Source: Lentimonas sp. CC4 (lineage in GTDB: Bacteria; Verrucomicrobiota; Verrucomicrobiia; Opitutales; Coraliomargaritaceae). From it: 64,000 nucleotides of DNA. Positions 8,323 to 24,841 of the stretch are shown here, one piece after another; position 1 is the first letter of the stretch, and each line of letters starts with the position of its first letter. Location of the stretch: contig NZ_CACVBO010000001.1 in the NCBI RefSeq assembly GCF_902728235.1, forward strand, positions 2,380,001-2,444,000. Direction: 5' to 3'. The notes under the pieces were generated by a model that made no database searches, was not told the DNA's origin, and saw nothing but the letters and a program-made list of their open reading frames with translations. Made by a program: the position numbers and the translations under genes.

Positions 8323-11019
8323 ATGAAAAAGATATTTCTAAGTTCTCTGCTTGCAGGTGCAGTCGGCATCACAAGTCTGTTTGCAAATAGTCCCGCTCAA
8401 TTGAAGGCGGTGCCTGATGGTGATTTGGCAAAAATTCGCCAAGCGGTGCCCGAGCGCGCTGCGGCGACGCCCGCGAAGCCACGCAAGGTGCTGGTGATGT
8501 GGCTCTGTAAGGGCTATTACCACGAGTCTATCCCGTGGGTGAATGCAGCGATTCAGGCGCTTGGCGATGAGACGGGTGCCTATCAAACAGAGTTTACTAA
8601 TGATCCCGCTGACTTTACCGACAGCAATCTCAAGCAGTATGATGCGATCATTTTTAACAGCACCACGCATCTGGATAAAACCGGCAATGAGGCGATGCGT
8701 AAAGCCATCGCACAGTATGCACACAATGGCGGTGGTGTTGTGGGTATTCACGCGGCAACTGACAATTTCTACAAATGGCCTGAAGTGGCTGAATTAATGG
8801 GCGGCGCGTTTGACGGTCACCCATGGAATGCTAAAGGCACATGGCGAGTTGAGAACGCGGATCCGATGCATCCGATGAACCGCGTCTTTGATGGTTGCAG
8901 CTTCGATATTAACGATGAGCTGTATCAGATGAAAGATCCTTATAATCGCACGAAGCAGCGCGTCATACTCACTGTAGATGCGCAGAGTCCGGTGAATACG
9001 AAGGTCAAAGGCAAGAAGCGTAAGGATAATGATTTCGGCCTCAGTTGGGTGCGTCAATTCGGCAAAGGACGTCTGTATTATTCAGGTTTCGGGCACAATA
9101 AGCATGTCGCATGGGATGCCCGCATCTTGAAGACATGGCTCGATGGGATCCAGTTTGCAGTTGGCGATTTGAATATTCCTACCGATCCAATTGCGATAGC
9201 AGATGCAGCGACACTGTTTCTCGCGTTGCGGGACGGCAACTTTGGTCTGATGGGTAAGCGTGACCTCTGTCGTCGCCTAGAGCCACTGGTCGAACCTCAG
9301 CACATGGCAGCGTTTGGGCCAATGTTGCTGGATACTGATATCTCACACTATGTTCGAAAGATTGTGGAGAATACACCCTGTGTTGAAAGTGAAACCGTGC
9401 TGATTCAGGCGCTCGCAAAGGCGCCGGATGCATTGAATCCAGGCATCGTCAGTTCGCTCGGCGCATTAAAAAGTGAGGCATCAGTGGCAGCGATTGCACA
9501 GTATATGGGTGAGACTGACATGACAGGAATTCGCGCTGCGATGCGCGCACTTGGGAATATAGGTAATGCCGAAGCCTTAGCAGCTCTCACCGGCGTGCAA
9601 TCGGAGCTTCCGGCGTTGGAGAAAGAGCGCACCTTTGCAGTGATTGAGTGTGCATATGCATTATTAGCCGCAGGCCAGGTTGCCGAAGCTGAGGCTGTCT
9701 TTGATCAAATGATTCAGAGTGAGTTCGCGCACATACAGATCGCAGCCTATCAAGGCCTAGTCAGTGCACGATCCGAGACAGCGAGCAAAGTCATCGCACA
9801 TATGAACAGCTCCGACGACCCGCGCATTCAACAAGCGGGTGCAGTCTTGATCGCAGATTTGCCTAAGGCTGCATTGAATGATTTTGTCGCACGGCTTGGT
9901 AGCTTTAGCGAACCGGTGCAATTGACCATTTTGGACACTGTCAAAGCAAAGGGGGGTCATTCTTCCGCGGCAGTCGTGGCAACGCTTTTGGACGCACCGA
10001 GCGCCGCGTTGCAAATCGCCGCGATTCAGACATTAGGGGCGGTCGGGGATGCCTCTTATACTGAAAAGCTGTTGGATAAAGCAGGCGAGAGCCGCGATAT
10101 GGAGAAAGCGGTCGTGCAGTCTATTAGCTCGCTGAAGGATCCTGAAGTGGATCAGATCCTGCGCGGTATCGTGCAGCAACAATCCGCGCATACACTGCTA
10201 GCGGTGGAGTGCCTGAGTCAGCGACAGGCGAATCTCGAAACCTTTAAGGTGCTGCTTGGCTGTCTAACCGCTGAGGATACCTCACTCGCTCGCAAGGCCG
10301 GTAATGCGCTGATCTCGCAGACGCAGTTCTCTGATCTGCCTGCACTCGTGGCGGTCGTCAAATCGGCTCCGGATAGCTTCGCTTCCAAGGTGTTGGTGAA
10401 GATTCTCTCGGATAATACCTATCCGAATGCTGCAGAGGCCGTGGAGGTGACTGAACAAGCCATCGCTGCGCTTCAGCAGTCCAGTCAGCAGGCCTCAGTC
10501 ACGAAGACGCTCGTTCGTTATCCATTGCCAAAGACTAAAGCACTGCTGAATCAATTGCAGCAGAATGCGGCACTCGCAAAGGTCGCTGCAGATACCTTGC
10601 AATCCATCGAGATCTCACTGACTCAGCCGCCGACTTTGGAAAGCTCGCACGGCAAGGAGCGGTTGAAGAACTTATACAACCGCAACCCGAAGGACCGCTG
10701 GACAACCGATGCGTTTATGAAGCCCGGAATGTGGCTACAGATCAACCTGGCTGCGCCAATGTCGATCGACACCATCGCCCTCGACAACTCCGGTGGGAGT
10801 CAAAATGATTTTCCACGCAGCTATGAGGTCTATATCAGTGATGACGGCCAAAGCTGGGGGAGTCCTGTGCTCAAGGGAAAAGGTGCGAACCCTGTAACAC
10901 TCATTAAACTAGACGGGCGCACAACGAGCCACGTCAAGATCGTCTGCACGGACCAACAAAATAAATTGTATTGGTCCGTTCATGATCTAAAAATCAACAA
11001 TATCTCACTAGCCAAATAG
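8323..11019 (+). CDS. ThuA domain - HEAT repeats - discoidin-like protein, secreted
   Basis: About 898 residues from ATG 8323 (MKKIFLSSLLAGAVGITSLFA, a good signal peptide). An in-frame ATG at 8308 adds five residues and is less likely. A ThuA (PF06283) domain spans about residues 50-285: RKVLVMWLCKGYYHESIPW, YDAIIFNSTTHLD, GGGVVGIHAATD and GRLYYSGFGHN. A long helical stretch of HEAT-like repeats follows (about 300-760). An F5/8 type C (discoidin) domain is at the end (about 770-895), with IDTIALDNSGGSQNDFPRSYEVYISDDG. ThuA proteins work with Gfo/Idh partners on keto-sugars, and the upstream neighbour is one. The discoidin domain probably binds glycan. It is co-transcribed with flanking genes. 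Confidence 0.8.
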   Translation: MKKIFLSSLLAGAVGITSLFANSPAQLKAVPDGDLAKIRQAVPERAAATPAKPRKVLVMWLCKGYYHESIPWVNAAIQALGDETGAYQTEFTNDPADFTDSNLKQYDAIIFNSTTHLDKTGNEAMRKAIAQYAHNGGGVVGIHAATDNFYKWPEVAELMGGAFDGHPWNAKGTWRVENADPMHPMNRVFDGCSFDINDELYQMKDPYNRTKQRVILTVDAQSPVNTKVKGKKRKDNDFGLSWVRQFGKGRLYYSGFGHNKHVAWDARILKTWLDGIQFAVGDLNIPTDPIAIADAATLFLALRDGNFGLMGKRDLCRRLEPLVEPQHMAAFGPMLLDTDISHYVRKIVENTPCVESETVLIQALAKAPDALNPGIVSSLGALKSEASVAAIAQYMGETDMTGIRAAMRALGNIGNAEALAALTGVQSELPALEKERTFAVIECAYALLAAGQVAEAEAVFDQMIQSEFAHIQIAAYQGLVSARSETASKVIAHMNSSDDPRIQQAGAVLIADLPKAALNDFVARLGSFSEPVQLTILDTVKAKGGHSSAAVVATLLDAPSAALQIAAIQTLGAVGDASYTEKLLDKAGESRDMEKAVVQSISSLKDPEVDQILRGIVQQQSAHTLLAVECLSQRQANLETFKVLLGCLTAEDTSLARKAGNALISQTQFSDLPALVAVVKSAPDSFASKVLVKILSDNTYPNAAEAVEVTEQAIAALQQSSQQASVTKTLVRYPLPKTKALLNQLQQNAALAKVAADTLQSIEISLTQPPTLESSHGKERLKNLYNRNPKDRWTTDAFMKPGMWLQINLAAPMSIDTIALDNSGGSQNDFPRSYEVYISDDGQSWGSPVLKGKGANPVTLIKLDGRTTSHVKIVCTDQQNKLYWSVHDLKINNISLAK

Positions 11020-11042
11020 GCCTTTGCCTGTTTCCATTACCT

Positions 11043-14000
11043 ATGCCCACCTCACCCCAGTTCAGTCATTTACGGCACGCTCGTCCGCAATGCGCAGGCT
11101 TTGCCCTGGTGATTGCGTTGAGCTTGATGGCCTTCGTCCTCTTACTTCTCATGAGTATGGTGGCGCTCACACGTGTTGAGACACGATCCAGTGAAACACA
11201 GCGCGCGCTGTCTCTGGCCCGAGTCAATGCGTTAATCGGCATGCAGGAAGCCATAGGCCAGGTGCAAAAGACCATGGGGCCCGACCAGCGTGTCTCGGCG
11301 AACGCGGATCTTGTCGGTAGTCATCCACAACGTAGTCAGATCGTGGGTGCGTGGTCCAGTGCACCAGATAATACCCAGGTGAATGACAACACCTATGATC
11401 GTGGCGACATCGTGGGTTGGCTGGTTTCGGATGCGCCAGACAGCACTGCAACATCGACTGAACTAACTGCGTTTATTAACTCCGCTGTGATGCCAGTGGA
11501 TGCCGACCACGTGCCATTGGTATGGACAGGCTCGCTCGGGGATCGCAATGATGATGGTGCGCCGGATGATTTGAACGATGCCGTGGTCGTTGATCTGCGA
11601 GCTCGAGTCATTGACGATAATGGCGCGACCACTGGTCGCTATGGCTGGTGGGTCGGAGATGAAGGCGTCAAAGCGCGTGTCAATCTTGAGCGACCTCAAG
11701 CCGTCATCGGAACGAATGCTGGCAAGAACCGCTCAGTGCTCGAGTCGATGTCATCCAGCGTGAGTCGCCCGACTGGCTGGGTAGATACGACTAGTGGAAC
11801 TGCCTTTCCGAACAATATCGATTTGGAAACGAATGCCAGCCGTCTGCTCGAACTTGATAATCTGTCGCTGTTGCCCAACGCCGCAAGTGATGTCGCGCAG
11901 CCATATTTTCATGACCTCACGACTTGGTCATCTGGAGTGCTGGCCGACGTCGTGAAGGGGGACCTGAAGAAGGACCTATCGCTCGCCTTTGAGATGGACG
12001 ATGCGACCTTCAGTGCTTCTGAATTTGCTGCGGGCGGGGCTCAAGCATACAACGTAAGCGGATTCGGCACCGTGCAGCCGGTGTTTGTGCAGCCTAATGA
12101 AACGGGTGTAGATGCATATGGTCCGGTCTGGAACCTTCTGCGCGAATACTACCGAATCTACCACCGCATGGAGAACCCGATGACCGATCCAACCTTCGAG
12201 GCGCAGATTTTCGGGCCCAATTTGAATCACTCACGTTATTCGATTGAGAATGTCGACAATGGTAACGACAAGTCAATTTATGACCAGCCAGTTGCTCGTT
12301 TATCCGGAGGGGTTGTGTATCTGCCGATTCGGGAAGAGACAGAATGGCAGAATGAAGAGCAAAAGGGAGCAGGTGAACCGATCGTTTCGCTTTCAATGTG
12401 GAATAATGGTCCAGTTACTTCTCTTTTGTCCGATGGAGGAGACCCCTTTCGATCGTATGCATCTCATGGGAAATACAAGATGGGTGGAGATCAACTAACC
12501 ACTATGGTTTCAGCCAACTACATGCCCTATCTGATGCGATCGGTGTCTGATATTGGTTTTATTTTTGATCGATATAATGGGGCAAAGACTGTTCCTGACG
12601 GGAATGGGGGGCGTGCTGCTATCTATCAAATCCGTCGGACTAAACGCAGTGCAGGTGTTCTGCACAATCCATTCAATGTTAAACTACGCCACAAAGATCT
12701 AGCTTATTACATGTATGGCTTAAATGGGAAGGTCTCAATTTACCCCGAAGTCTCCACTGGAGCAGCGCTTTATAAGTGGGAAAACAAATTTATACCATAC
12801 AGCGAAGCCAAGGAAAACACTTCCGGGACCCTGTATGCGGAAGACAAATCATATACGGAAACCTTTTATCGGATTTCCATACAAGGTGGTGAAGGAACGA
12901 TCATGGAACCTGGAGAGATTACCGCCTATGAGGGCTTGCCGCGTAAGCGCACCTCTGCGGAGGATAAGATTTATTCAGGTAATGAATTTAGCTGGCATAT
13001 TGGTGAAGATGTTGCTGCTGGAGACAGCAATCAGGGGAAAGTGCAAAGTCATTTTGAAAACTTATGGTGCATCGCTGATAACAATGAAATTTATGATATC
13101 TCCGTGCGCCCCGACGAGGCGCATTTCAATGGAGATCGGTATTCGCAAGTGGTTTTCCAGATGCGGTGCTTCATGAACGATTCCGAGGATGGTTTTCAGT
13201 TTGATAATTCACATATGCACCGAGACTGGCCTATGTCTACACTGTTGGCGACGATTTTTACCGGACCAGGGGCGAATTATACTGGTGATGCGAAAGGAGA
13301 AGTCTATTTCCCGATGGCAGATGATGGCCCAGAGGGGTATGTGACAGGCCCACCATCTGCGAATAAGCCATATTCGTTTTATAAGGGGAGTATGGCGCCT
13401 GCTAATTTCCAGCCTGGTAGTGATGGTAATTTAAGTCAGACCTACCCTTTGATGCGTTATGACCTGCAGTTAAAGCCTTCTGAGTATTTTGTAGATAATT
13501 CTGGATCAAATATCAGATACCCAGTATTTGCGATGACAAATCCGCTAGCCCCAGTAAAGGACAGCAAGAATCTCCTGCCACGAGATGACAAAACCGGAGA
13601 TGGTGCCGGGTTTAATGCGATTTCTCCGGGGTGGGCATTTAGCGTATCCAGGCCGAGCGCAGATATTTCTACTAGTTTAGATGTCTGGGGGCCTGCTGAC
13701 GGCACTGCCGGCGGCGTTGATTCCGCGGTGCTGCTTGAGTTGCCAACTGCTCCGGTGCTATCTCTAGGGAAGCTGCAGTTCACCAATGTTTCTGTGCATG
13801 ATCACATGCCGGCATTAGCGATTAGCAATTCATTGGCATCGCCGTATGTGCCGCGAGATCAATCTTACACCATTTTTGAGAATCGCTATGGTCAAGAGCG
13901 CTTCTTCCCCGATTTATCGTATCTAATGAACGAAGCACTGTGGGATAGTTATTACTTTTCATCACTGTCGCTTCCCTATAATGCGAATGCGGACGACTAT

Positions 14001-15026
14001 GATGAAGTCGGCACCAATGTGCAGCAGACTTTTAACGGTGCTTTCGATACACAGACGTTTGATTTACCGAATCCACGTGTTGCGCTTGCGCTCGGAGAGG
14101 ATGCGATCGACGATGTGCGTTCGAAGCTATTTGACAACAATGGTAACCCCAGTTCCGAAAGCTATATCCGAGCCGCTGAAAATTTAGTGATGACAGGCGC
14201 GTTTAATGTGAACTCCACGTCGGAGGCAGCCTGGTTTACTGTGCTGGCTGGTGCGCGTGAGCGTTCGGTCGCACAGACTGCGGATCCAGATGATCTGGTT
14301 ACGAGTGATGACAGCACCGCGTTTCCAAGGTTTGCTCAGTCATCATTTGGTGAAGTGACAAAGGGCGACGATGCGACTGGTCAAGAAGCATGGGGCGGAT
14401 TTCGCTCAATTGCAGATGATGATTTGCGGAGTTTGGCACGCGCCATTGTGCAGGAGATACGAGACCGCACTGCCGCTCAGCAACATCCTTATTTGTCGTT
14501 GGGTGAGTTTGTGAATCGACGCCTGACGAATGATGAATATGGCCTGCGTGGTGTGCTTCAGGCCGCAATTGACAAGTCAGGCATTAATGCCGCTTTTCAT
14601 CTAGCGGGTGTGGACGATGTGACTGAAGCCTCATTGTCTAGCAATGTTGCGACGTTTCCTCATGCAGATAATATGACTGTTCCTGGTATTGGAGAGGCTA
14701 CGGCCAATATGAGCGCGCCTGCGTATCTCCTACAGGCAGACATTCTACAATCGATTGGTTCGTTCCTGACTGCGCGCAGTGATACTTTCCGTATCCGCTC
14801 ATACGGGGAAAGTTTCGACGCGGTGAATGGCTCTGTCAAAGGCAAGGCCTGGTGTGAAGCCATCATCCAACGCCGTGCTGAACCAATTGATCCCAACGGA
14901 ACCGATTCGACACGAGTCGAGTATTGGTCCACCTTTACCGATCCGGTGACTAAGCAAAATCCAGCCCCGTTTGGTCGCAAATTTGAGGTTGTTTCCTTTC
15001 GCTGGCTGAGTGAATCAGACATTTAA
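11043..15026 (+). CDS. Verru_Chthon cassette protein A
   Basis: 1327 residues. The N-terminus (CAGFALVIALSLMAFVLLLLMSMVALTRVE) is a pilin/PilX-like leader and helix, and then MQEAIGQVQKTMGPDQRVSA identifies the Verru_Chthon cassette protein A family (TIGR02600) known only from Verrucomicrobiota. The long remainder is beta-rich and secreted. In other genomes, protein A sits in a four-gene cassette (A-D) of pilin-like proteins. Here no B, C or D gene is adjacent: the gene lies 23 bp after a ThuA protein and 21 bp before an unrecognised secreted protein, inside a LacI-operator-controlled sugar operon. The function of the family is not established; a pseudopilus or surface secretion structure is the usual guess. 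Confidence 0.8.
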   Translation: MPTSPQFSHLRHARPQCAGFALVIALSLMAFVLLLLMSMVALTRVETRSSETQRALSLARVNALIGMQEAIGQVQKTMGPDQRVSANADLVGSHPQRSQIVGAWSSAPDNTQVNDNTYDRGDIVGWLVSDAPDSTATSTELTAFINSAVMPVDADHVPLVWTGSLGDRNDDGAPDDLNDAVVVDLRARVIDDNGATTGRYGWWVGDEGVKARVNLERPQAVIGTNAGKNRSVLESMSSSVSRPTGWVDTTSGTAFPNNIDLETNASRLLELDNLSLLPNAASDVAQPYFHDLTTWSSGVLADVVKGDLKKDLSLAFEMDDATFSASEFAAGGAQAYNVSGFGTVQPVFVQPNETGVDAYGPVWNLLREYYRIYHRMENPMTDPTFEAQIFGPNLNHSRYSIENVDNGNDKSIYDQPVARLSGGVVYLPIREETEWQNEEQKGAGEPIVSLSMWNNGPVTSLLSDGGDPFRSYASHGKYKMGGDQLTTMVSANYMPYLMRSVSDIGFIFDRYNGAKTVPDGNGGRAAIYQIRRTKRSAGVLHNPFNVKLRHKDLAYYMYGLNGKVSIYPEVSTGAALYKWENKFIPYSEAKENTSGTLYAEDKSYTETFYRISIQGGEGTIMEPGEITAYEGLPRKRTSAEDKIYSGNEFSWHIGEDVAAGDSNQGKVQSHFENLWCIADNNEIYDISVRPDEAHFNGDRYSQVVFQMRCFMNDSEDGFQFDNSHMHRDWPMSTLLATIFTGPGANYTGDAKGEVYFPMADDGPEGYVTGPPSANKPYSFYKGSMAPANFQPGSDGNLSQTYPLMRYDLQLKPSEYFVDNSGSNIRYPVFAMTNPLAPVKDSKNLLPRDDKTGDGAGFNAISPGWAFSVSRPSADISTSLDVWGPADGTAGGVDSAVLLELPTAPVLSLGKLQFTNVSVHDHMPALAISNSLASPYVPRDQSYTIFENRYGQERFFPDLSYLMNEALWDSYYFSSLSLPYNANADDYDEVGTNVQQTFNGAFDTQTFDLPNPRVALALGEDAIDDVRSKLFDNNGNPSSESYIRAAENLVMTGAFNVNSTSEAAWFTVLAGARERSVAQTADPDDLVTSDDSTAFPRFAQSSFGEVTKGDDATGQEAWGGFRSIADDDLRSLARAIVQEIRDRTAAQQHPYLSLGEFVNRRLTNDEYGLRGVLQAAIDKSGINAAFHLAGVDDVTEASLSSNVATFPHADNMTVPGIGEATANMSAPAYLLQADILQSIGSFLTARSDTFRIRSYGESFDAVNGSVKGKAWCEAIIQRRAEPIDPNGTDSTRVEYWSTFTDPVTKQNPAPFGRKFEVVSFRWLSESDI

Positions 15027-15047
15027 CACGATCTACTTTTTATATTT

Positions 15048-15764
15048 ATGCACGGCATTTCAAAGACCCTGTTACGCATCGCCTTCCTTACGTTGTTGAT
15101 TGTCATTCCATTGCAAGGTAAAGACGATGGTGTCTCTGTCGGGTTTGTGTCCGTGGCTTTGGATGCCCGTATTGCTGAGCTAAAGTATCAGAATGGAGCA
15201 GAGGTTGAGGAGTTGAACGTGTATAAGGGAGCGCGGTCGAAACGCATCGCTTACAACGGTGATCAAACGGTTCATTTTTTTAGGGAAAGTGAGCAAGTTG
15301 ATGACAACGGTGATCCCATCCGGACGATTGTGGGCAGTGTGCATTTACCTCAAAAGAACGGCGTTTTTTTATTCATCTTTAGACGACTGCCCGGAGCCGA
15401 TGAAAAATATAAGATCGTCCCGATCCCCGATGGCTTGAAACAATTTAGGCCCGGCATGTATCGGTTTATTAATCTTACGCCCTATGATATCGCTCTAAAA
15501 GTCGGTGAGACTAAATCCTTAATGAAGAAAGGGAAGTTTACGGACCTAGAGAGTAAGGCCGATAGCGGCAGTTATCAGGAAGCGATGATGTATAGTCTCG
15601 TAGTGGAGCAGGGGGAAGTAGATATGAAGCCCTACCGCGCCTTCAAGGGTAAGGTGCTCTTTAGCGAGAACCGGCGTAGTATTTATATCATCACCCCTAA
15701 AGACGGCGGACGCGCAGGACGTGTCGACATTACCGTCATCCCGGAAAACCTGACAAAGCGCTAG
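15048..15764 (+). CDS. Unrecognised secreted protein, last gene of the operon
   Basis: 238 residues beginning with a signal peptide (LLRIAFLTLLIVIPLQG). The mature part is beta-strand rich (VSVGFVSVALDARIAELKYQNG, FRPGMYRFINLTPYDIALKVG) and has a basic C-terminus. I do not recognise a family. It starts 21 bp after the Verru_Chthon A gene and is almost certainly co-transcribed with it, so it may be an accessory partner that replaces the usual B-D cassette members. No cofactor or catalytic motif is visible. Confidence 0.6.
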   Translation: MHGISKTLLRIAFLTLLIVIPLQGKDDGVSVGFVSVALDARIAELKYQNGAEVEELNVYKGARSKRIAYNGDQTVHFFRESEQVDDNGDPIRTIVGSVHLPQKNGVFLFIFRRLPGADEKYKIVPIPDGLKQFRPGMYRFINLTPYDIALKVGETKSLMKKGKFTDLESKADSGSYQEAMMYSLVVEQGEVDMKPYRAFKGKVLFSENRRSIYIITPKDGGRAGRVDITVIPENLTKR

Positions 15765-15806
15765 TTGCTATAATCGATAGACCAATGGCGATAATGATGC
15801 GTTAAT

Positions 15807-15824
15807 AAGGAAAACGTTTTCACT
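15807..15824. promoter_or_regulatory. LacI-type operator, copy 4
   Basis: AAGGAAAACGTTTTCACT, 69 bp upstream of the gene at 15893 and just downstream of the preceding operon's end. It marks the 1993-residue protein as a separate transcription unit of the same regulon. Confidence 0.75.
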
Positions 15825-15892
15825 TTAATTAACCCCTAAGGCAACGTGGTATGTGACTGCATCACATAGCGCTCTAAAATCCCCCCAAACTG

Positions 15893-21874
<5,982 letters not shown>

Positions 21875-21914
21875 ATTCGATACGCCTTGACACTCCCCAA
21901 AAAATCCCCTCAAT

Positions 21915-21932
21915 GAAGAAAACGTTTTCCTT
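21915..21932. promoter_or_regulatory. LacI-type operator, copy 5
   Basis: GAAGAAAACGTTTTCCTT, 23 bp upstream of the ATG at 21956. The inner 14 bp (GAAAACGTTTTCCT) are close to a perfect palindrome. Confidence 0.8.
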
Positions 21933-21955
21933 GTGTTTATTTTCATCTATATCTT

Positions 21956-23344
21956 ATGAGTCAGCTATCTCGTAGAAATTTCATAAAGCAATCTGCTGTT
22001 GTGGGGGCTGGCGCTTTTGTGCTTCCTCGGTTTTCGATTGGAAAGCCGGGGGGCTCACCTAATAGCAAGTTGAACATAGCGATGATCGGTGTTGGTGATA
22101 TCGTTGGCATGGCGTGCAATGGTATTAAGGGAGAGAATATCGTGGCCATGGCGGATGTGGACTCGCGTCAGTTTGGTAATAGTTCGAAGCGTCATCCTGA
22201 ATTAAAGAAAGCGAAGACCTTTACAGACTATCGTCGAATGTTGGATCAGTTGGGGCACGATATTGATGCGGTCTGTATTAATACACCGGATCATATGCAC
22301 TTCGCCGCAACCATCGATGCCATGCAACGTGGTAAGCACGTCTGCACACAGAAACCTCTCGCGCATAACATATGGCAGTGTCGCACTCTTAAAAAGGCAA
22401 AGGACAAGTATGGTGTGGTCACGAACATGGCGAATCAAGGTCACACGTATCATGGCATCCGTCAGATGCGTGAATGGGTTGAGGCGGATGTATTCGGTGA
22501 TGTGACAGAGGTTCATATGGGCACCAATGGGCCAAATTGGAAATCTCGCTACTTCGCTTTACCGGAGGGCAGTCGCATCGGTTCGGATCCGCTTCCACGA
22601 GAGTTAGACTGGGATCAGTGGCTTGGGCCGCAGGAAAGTCGTCATTTTAACAAAGCCTATCATCCGCTGACGTGGCGCGGGTTTTATGATTTCGGCACTG
22701 GGCAATTTGGAGACTGGTTTTGCCATATTGGGGATGGCCCAGTTTGGATACTAGATCTCTATGAACCTGTGTCGGTTGAGTGTATCGAAAAAGGCCCGAC
22801 ATTGGCTGAGGGCATGGTGCCAAATCACAGTGTAATTAAATTTGAGTTTAAGGCTCGTGGAAGCAAAGCGCCGTGCACGCTGTATTGGTATGATGGTATG
22901 AATAATGGCGGCACTTCAATTAAACATCCTGAAGAGTGGGATTTAGGCAAGATTCCCGGAGGCGGTTCTTTCTGGTATGGAACCAAGCAGAATGGTTACC
23001 TCGACGCCCGTTCGAATAACCCACGTTTGTCGACGAAGCAGGCGAATCAGGACTTTAACAAGGGTGCTGGTATTCCCCAAAAATATGAGCGACTCAATGG
23101 TGTGAAAGGTCCGTTTCATGAATGGGTCAAGTGCATCAAGGGTGATCTCAAGGAGTGTGGTTCAAATTTCGATTATGCTGCGCCAATGACTGAAGTCGCT
23201 TTGATTGGCTTATTAGCACAGCGCTTTGGTGGACGCATAGAGTGGGACCTCGCGAAGGGTGTCACGAATCGCCCAGAGCTGAATGCTTATGTGAAAGAGC
23301 CTGTCCGCAGTGGATGGGAATATGGCACGAACCTGTGGAGATAA
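21956..23344 (+). CDS. Secreted Gfo/Idh/MocA family oxidoreductase, unit 1 copy
   Basis: 462 residues. A Tat signal (SRRNFIKQSAVVGAGAFVLP) is followed by the Rossmann segment (IAMIGVGDIVGMACNG), INTPDHMHF, a variant EKP motif (HVCTQKPLAHNIWQCR, with Q instead of E) and a C-terminal GQFGDWFCHIGDGPVW block. The protein at 25750-27129 is a close paralogue, while their DNA differs at many third positions, so this is an old duplication. It heads the unit Gfo/Idh, DUF1080-A, DUF1080-B and fusion gene. The E-to-Q change is shared by both copies and marks this subfamily. Role: probably oxidises a sugar for the DUF1080 partner. Confidence 0.85.
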   Translation: MSQLSRRNFIKQSAVVGAGAFVLPRFSIGKPGGSPNSKLNIAMIGVGDIVGMACNGIKGENIVAMADVDSRQFGNSSKRHPELKKAKTFTDYRRMLDQLGHDIDAVCINTPDHMHFAATIDAMQRGKHVCTQKPLAHNIWQCRTLKKAKDKYGVVTNMANQGHTYHGIRQMREWVEADVFGDVTEVHMGTNGPNWKSRYFALPEGSRIGSDPLPRELDWDQWLGPQESRHFNKAYHPLTWRGFYDFGTGQFGDWFCHIGDGPVWILDLYEPVSVECIEKGPTLAEGMVPNHSVIKFEFKARGSKAPCTLYWYDGMNNGGTSIKHPEEWDLGKIPGGGSFWYGTKQNGYLDARSNNPRLSTKQANQDFNKGAGIPQKYERLNGVKGPFHEWVKCIKGDLKECGSNFDYAAPMTEVALIGLLAQRFGGRIEWDLAKGVTNRPELNAYVKEPVRSGWEYGTNLWR

Positions 23345-23356
23345 AAACACGAGACT

Positions 23357-23852
23357 ATGCTAACTAAAATTATTACTTCTTTCCTCACGCTCAGTTTGCT
23401 CAGTCTGACTGTCAGTCGAAGCCAGCATAGCCCTGAGTGGCGCCCCTTGCTAGACCCAGAGCTTTCTCAGTTTGAGATCTGGATGGGGGTGCCGCACGCA
23501 AGCGTGGAAGATTTACCAGTAGGCACTTACCAGTCGGAGAATGTGCATAATGGCACACCGATGGGGCTGAATGCCGATTTCAAAAACGTCTTCTCCGTCA
23601 GTATTGAAGATGGCGAACCGGTGTTGAAGGTTACTGGAGAGATCTATGGAGGTCTGACGACTTTAGAAGCATTCGAAAACTACCATTTGCGGTTGCAGGT
23701 TCGCTGGGGCGAACGCAAGTGGGAGCCTCGTCTTGATAAACTCAGGAATAGTGGACTACCCTATCATTGCCATGTCGGCTGAAATTATGTATCGCAATGT
23801 CGAAATTATCGAGTTCGACGAAGCGCTCGCTATCGAGACTTTCGTGCAATAA
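23357..23852 (+). pseudogene. Deletion-fused DUF1080 remnant (5' half of DUF1080-A joined to the tail of DUF1080-B)
   Basis: The open frame 23357-23782 encodes 141 residues matching the first half of the intact 291-residue DUF1080 protein at 27134-28009 (signal peptide, then HSPEWRPLLDPELSQFEIWMGVPHAS). It breaks at YHCH, where the intact copy continues GEHGKFWKVWKACLEFQ. Directly after the break, in another frame, 23773-23852 reads MSAEIMYRNVEIIEFDEALAIETFVQ and stops; this is the tail of a DUF1080-B gene. So about 1.1-1.3 kb, by comparison with the intact unit, was lost between the two genes. An ATG shared by both parents at the junction looks like microhomology. The product is probably inactive because the core jelly-roll is missing. 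Confidence 0.8.
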
Positions 23853-24841
23853 ATCAACTCTAAAAAGGTTTGCGAACTAATTTTCCAGCAACCTGTTAAT
23901 CCTATCCAGACGCAAAGTCGCAAGCGCCTATGACACAACTACAGAAACGTAAATCCATTCGTGCGAATTCATCCAAACCATCATGAAACTTACCTCGATA
24001 ATCGCGACTTTAAACCTCTGCTATAGCTTATTGCCATTGAATGCAGCGCTTGTCGTTGATTTTACCCCGAGCAGTACAGCCACCGCAGCCAGGCAAATTC
24101 CGTCGCCTCCCTATGCGAATCCTAACGATCCTGGCCCTGACCCTTCTGAAAATAAACTGCCCTGGGATGATGCCTTTCCTTGGTTTTTTCAGGGGACTGC
24201 GGGGAGCAATGCGACCGTCTATGGCAGTTTTCGTTACTCGGAGAGGACTGTGCCGAGTTCGGGTAAGCCATTTTACAATGCGAACCTTAGCAACAGCCCT
24301 GTTTCTCTGAGTGATTCGCATTTACAGCTGACGGCAAATATAACAAACAATGTGGTTCAAGATCTCCATTATACCAGCTTTTCATCAATGCTGTTCTGGG
24401 ATTCTAATGACTTCCTTTTGAGCGGCGACAGTTTCCAGTTTTCAGACACATCGGATGATGTATTGCGGCTGGTGTATAGTTACGGGACTCAAAACGGTAA
24501 CGAACCGGGGGAGGCGATCCGTTTTGTCATCCGCGATGGCTCCACCTACTACGTATCGAATCAGGGAACCAATAGACTCCGTTTTTCCGCGAACAATACT
24601 GTGGAAGTCAATGGCGCCTCGAACGGGCTAAAATGGGCGTCTTTTGAGCCAGGTAAATCGGTTTCTTTCAATGCCGATAATGATCCGGCAAACTACGGCC
24701 TAGGTGATTCGCTTGTATTCAGCAGTCGCATTTTCAATAATGTTACAGGCGTTGGTTTTTTGGTTAACGCCTCACGTGAGAGCATGAATGCAACGGTGGG
24801 CTCACGACTGGATCTCGTCGATTTTCAGGCAGAAATGAGCG
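23802..24841 (+). repeat. 1,040 bp direct repeat, copy 1
   Basis: Matches 28822-29861 at a constant offset of 5020 bp without gaps. I count 14 base differences, so about 98.7% identity. It covers the last 51 bp of the DUF1080-B tail, a 130 bp spacer and the first 286 codons of the fusion gene, ending exactly where the two fusion genes change domain. Flanking unit DNA is far more diverged. Confidence 0.95.
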
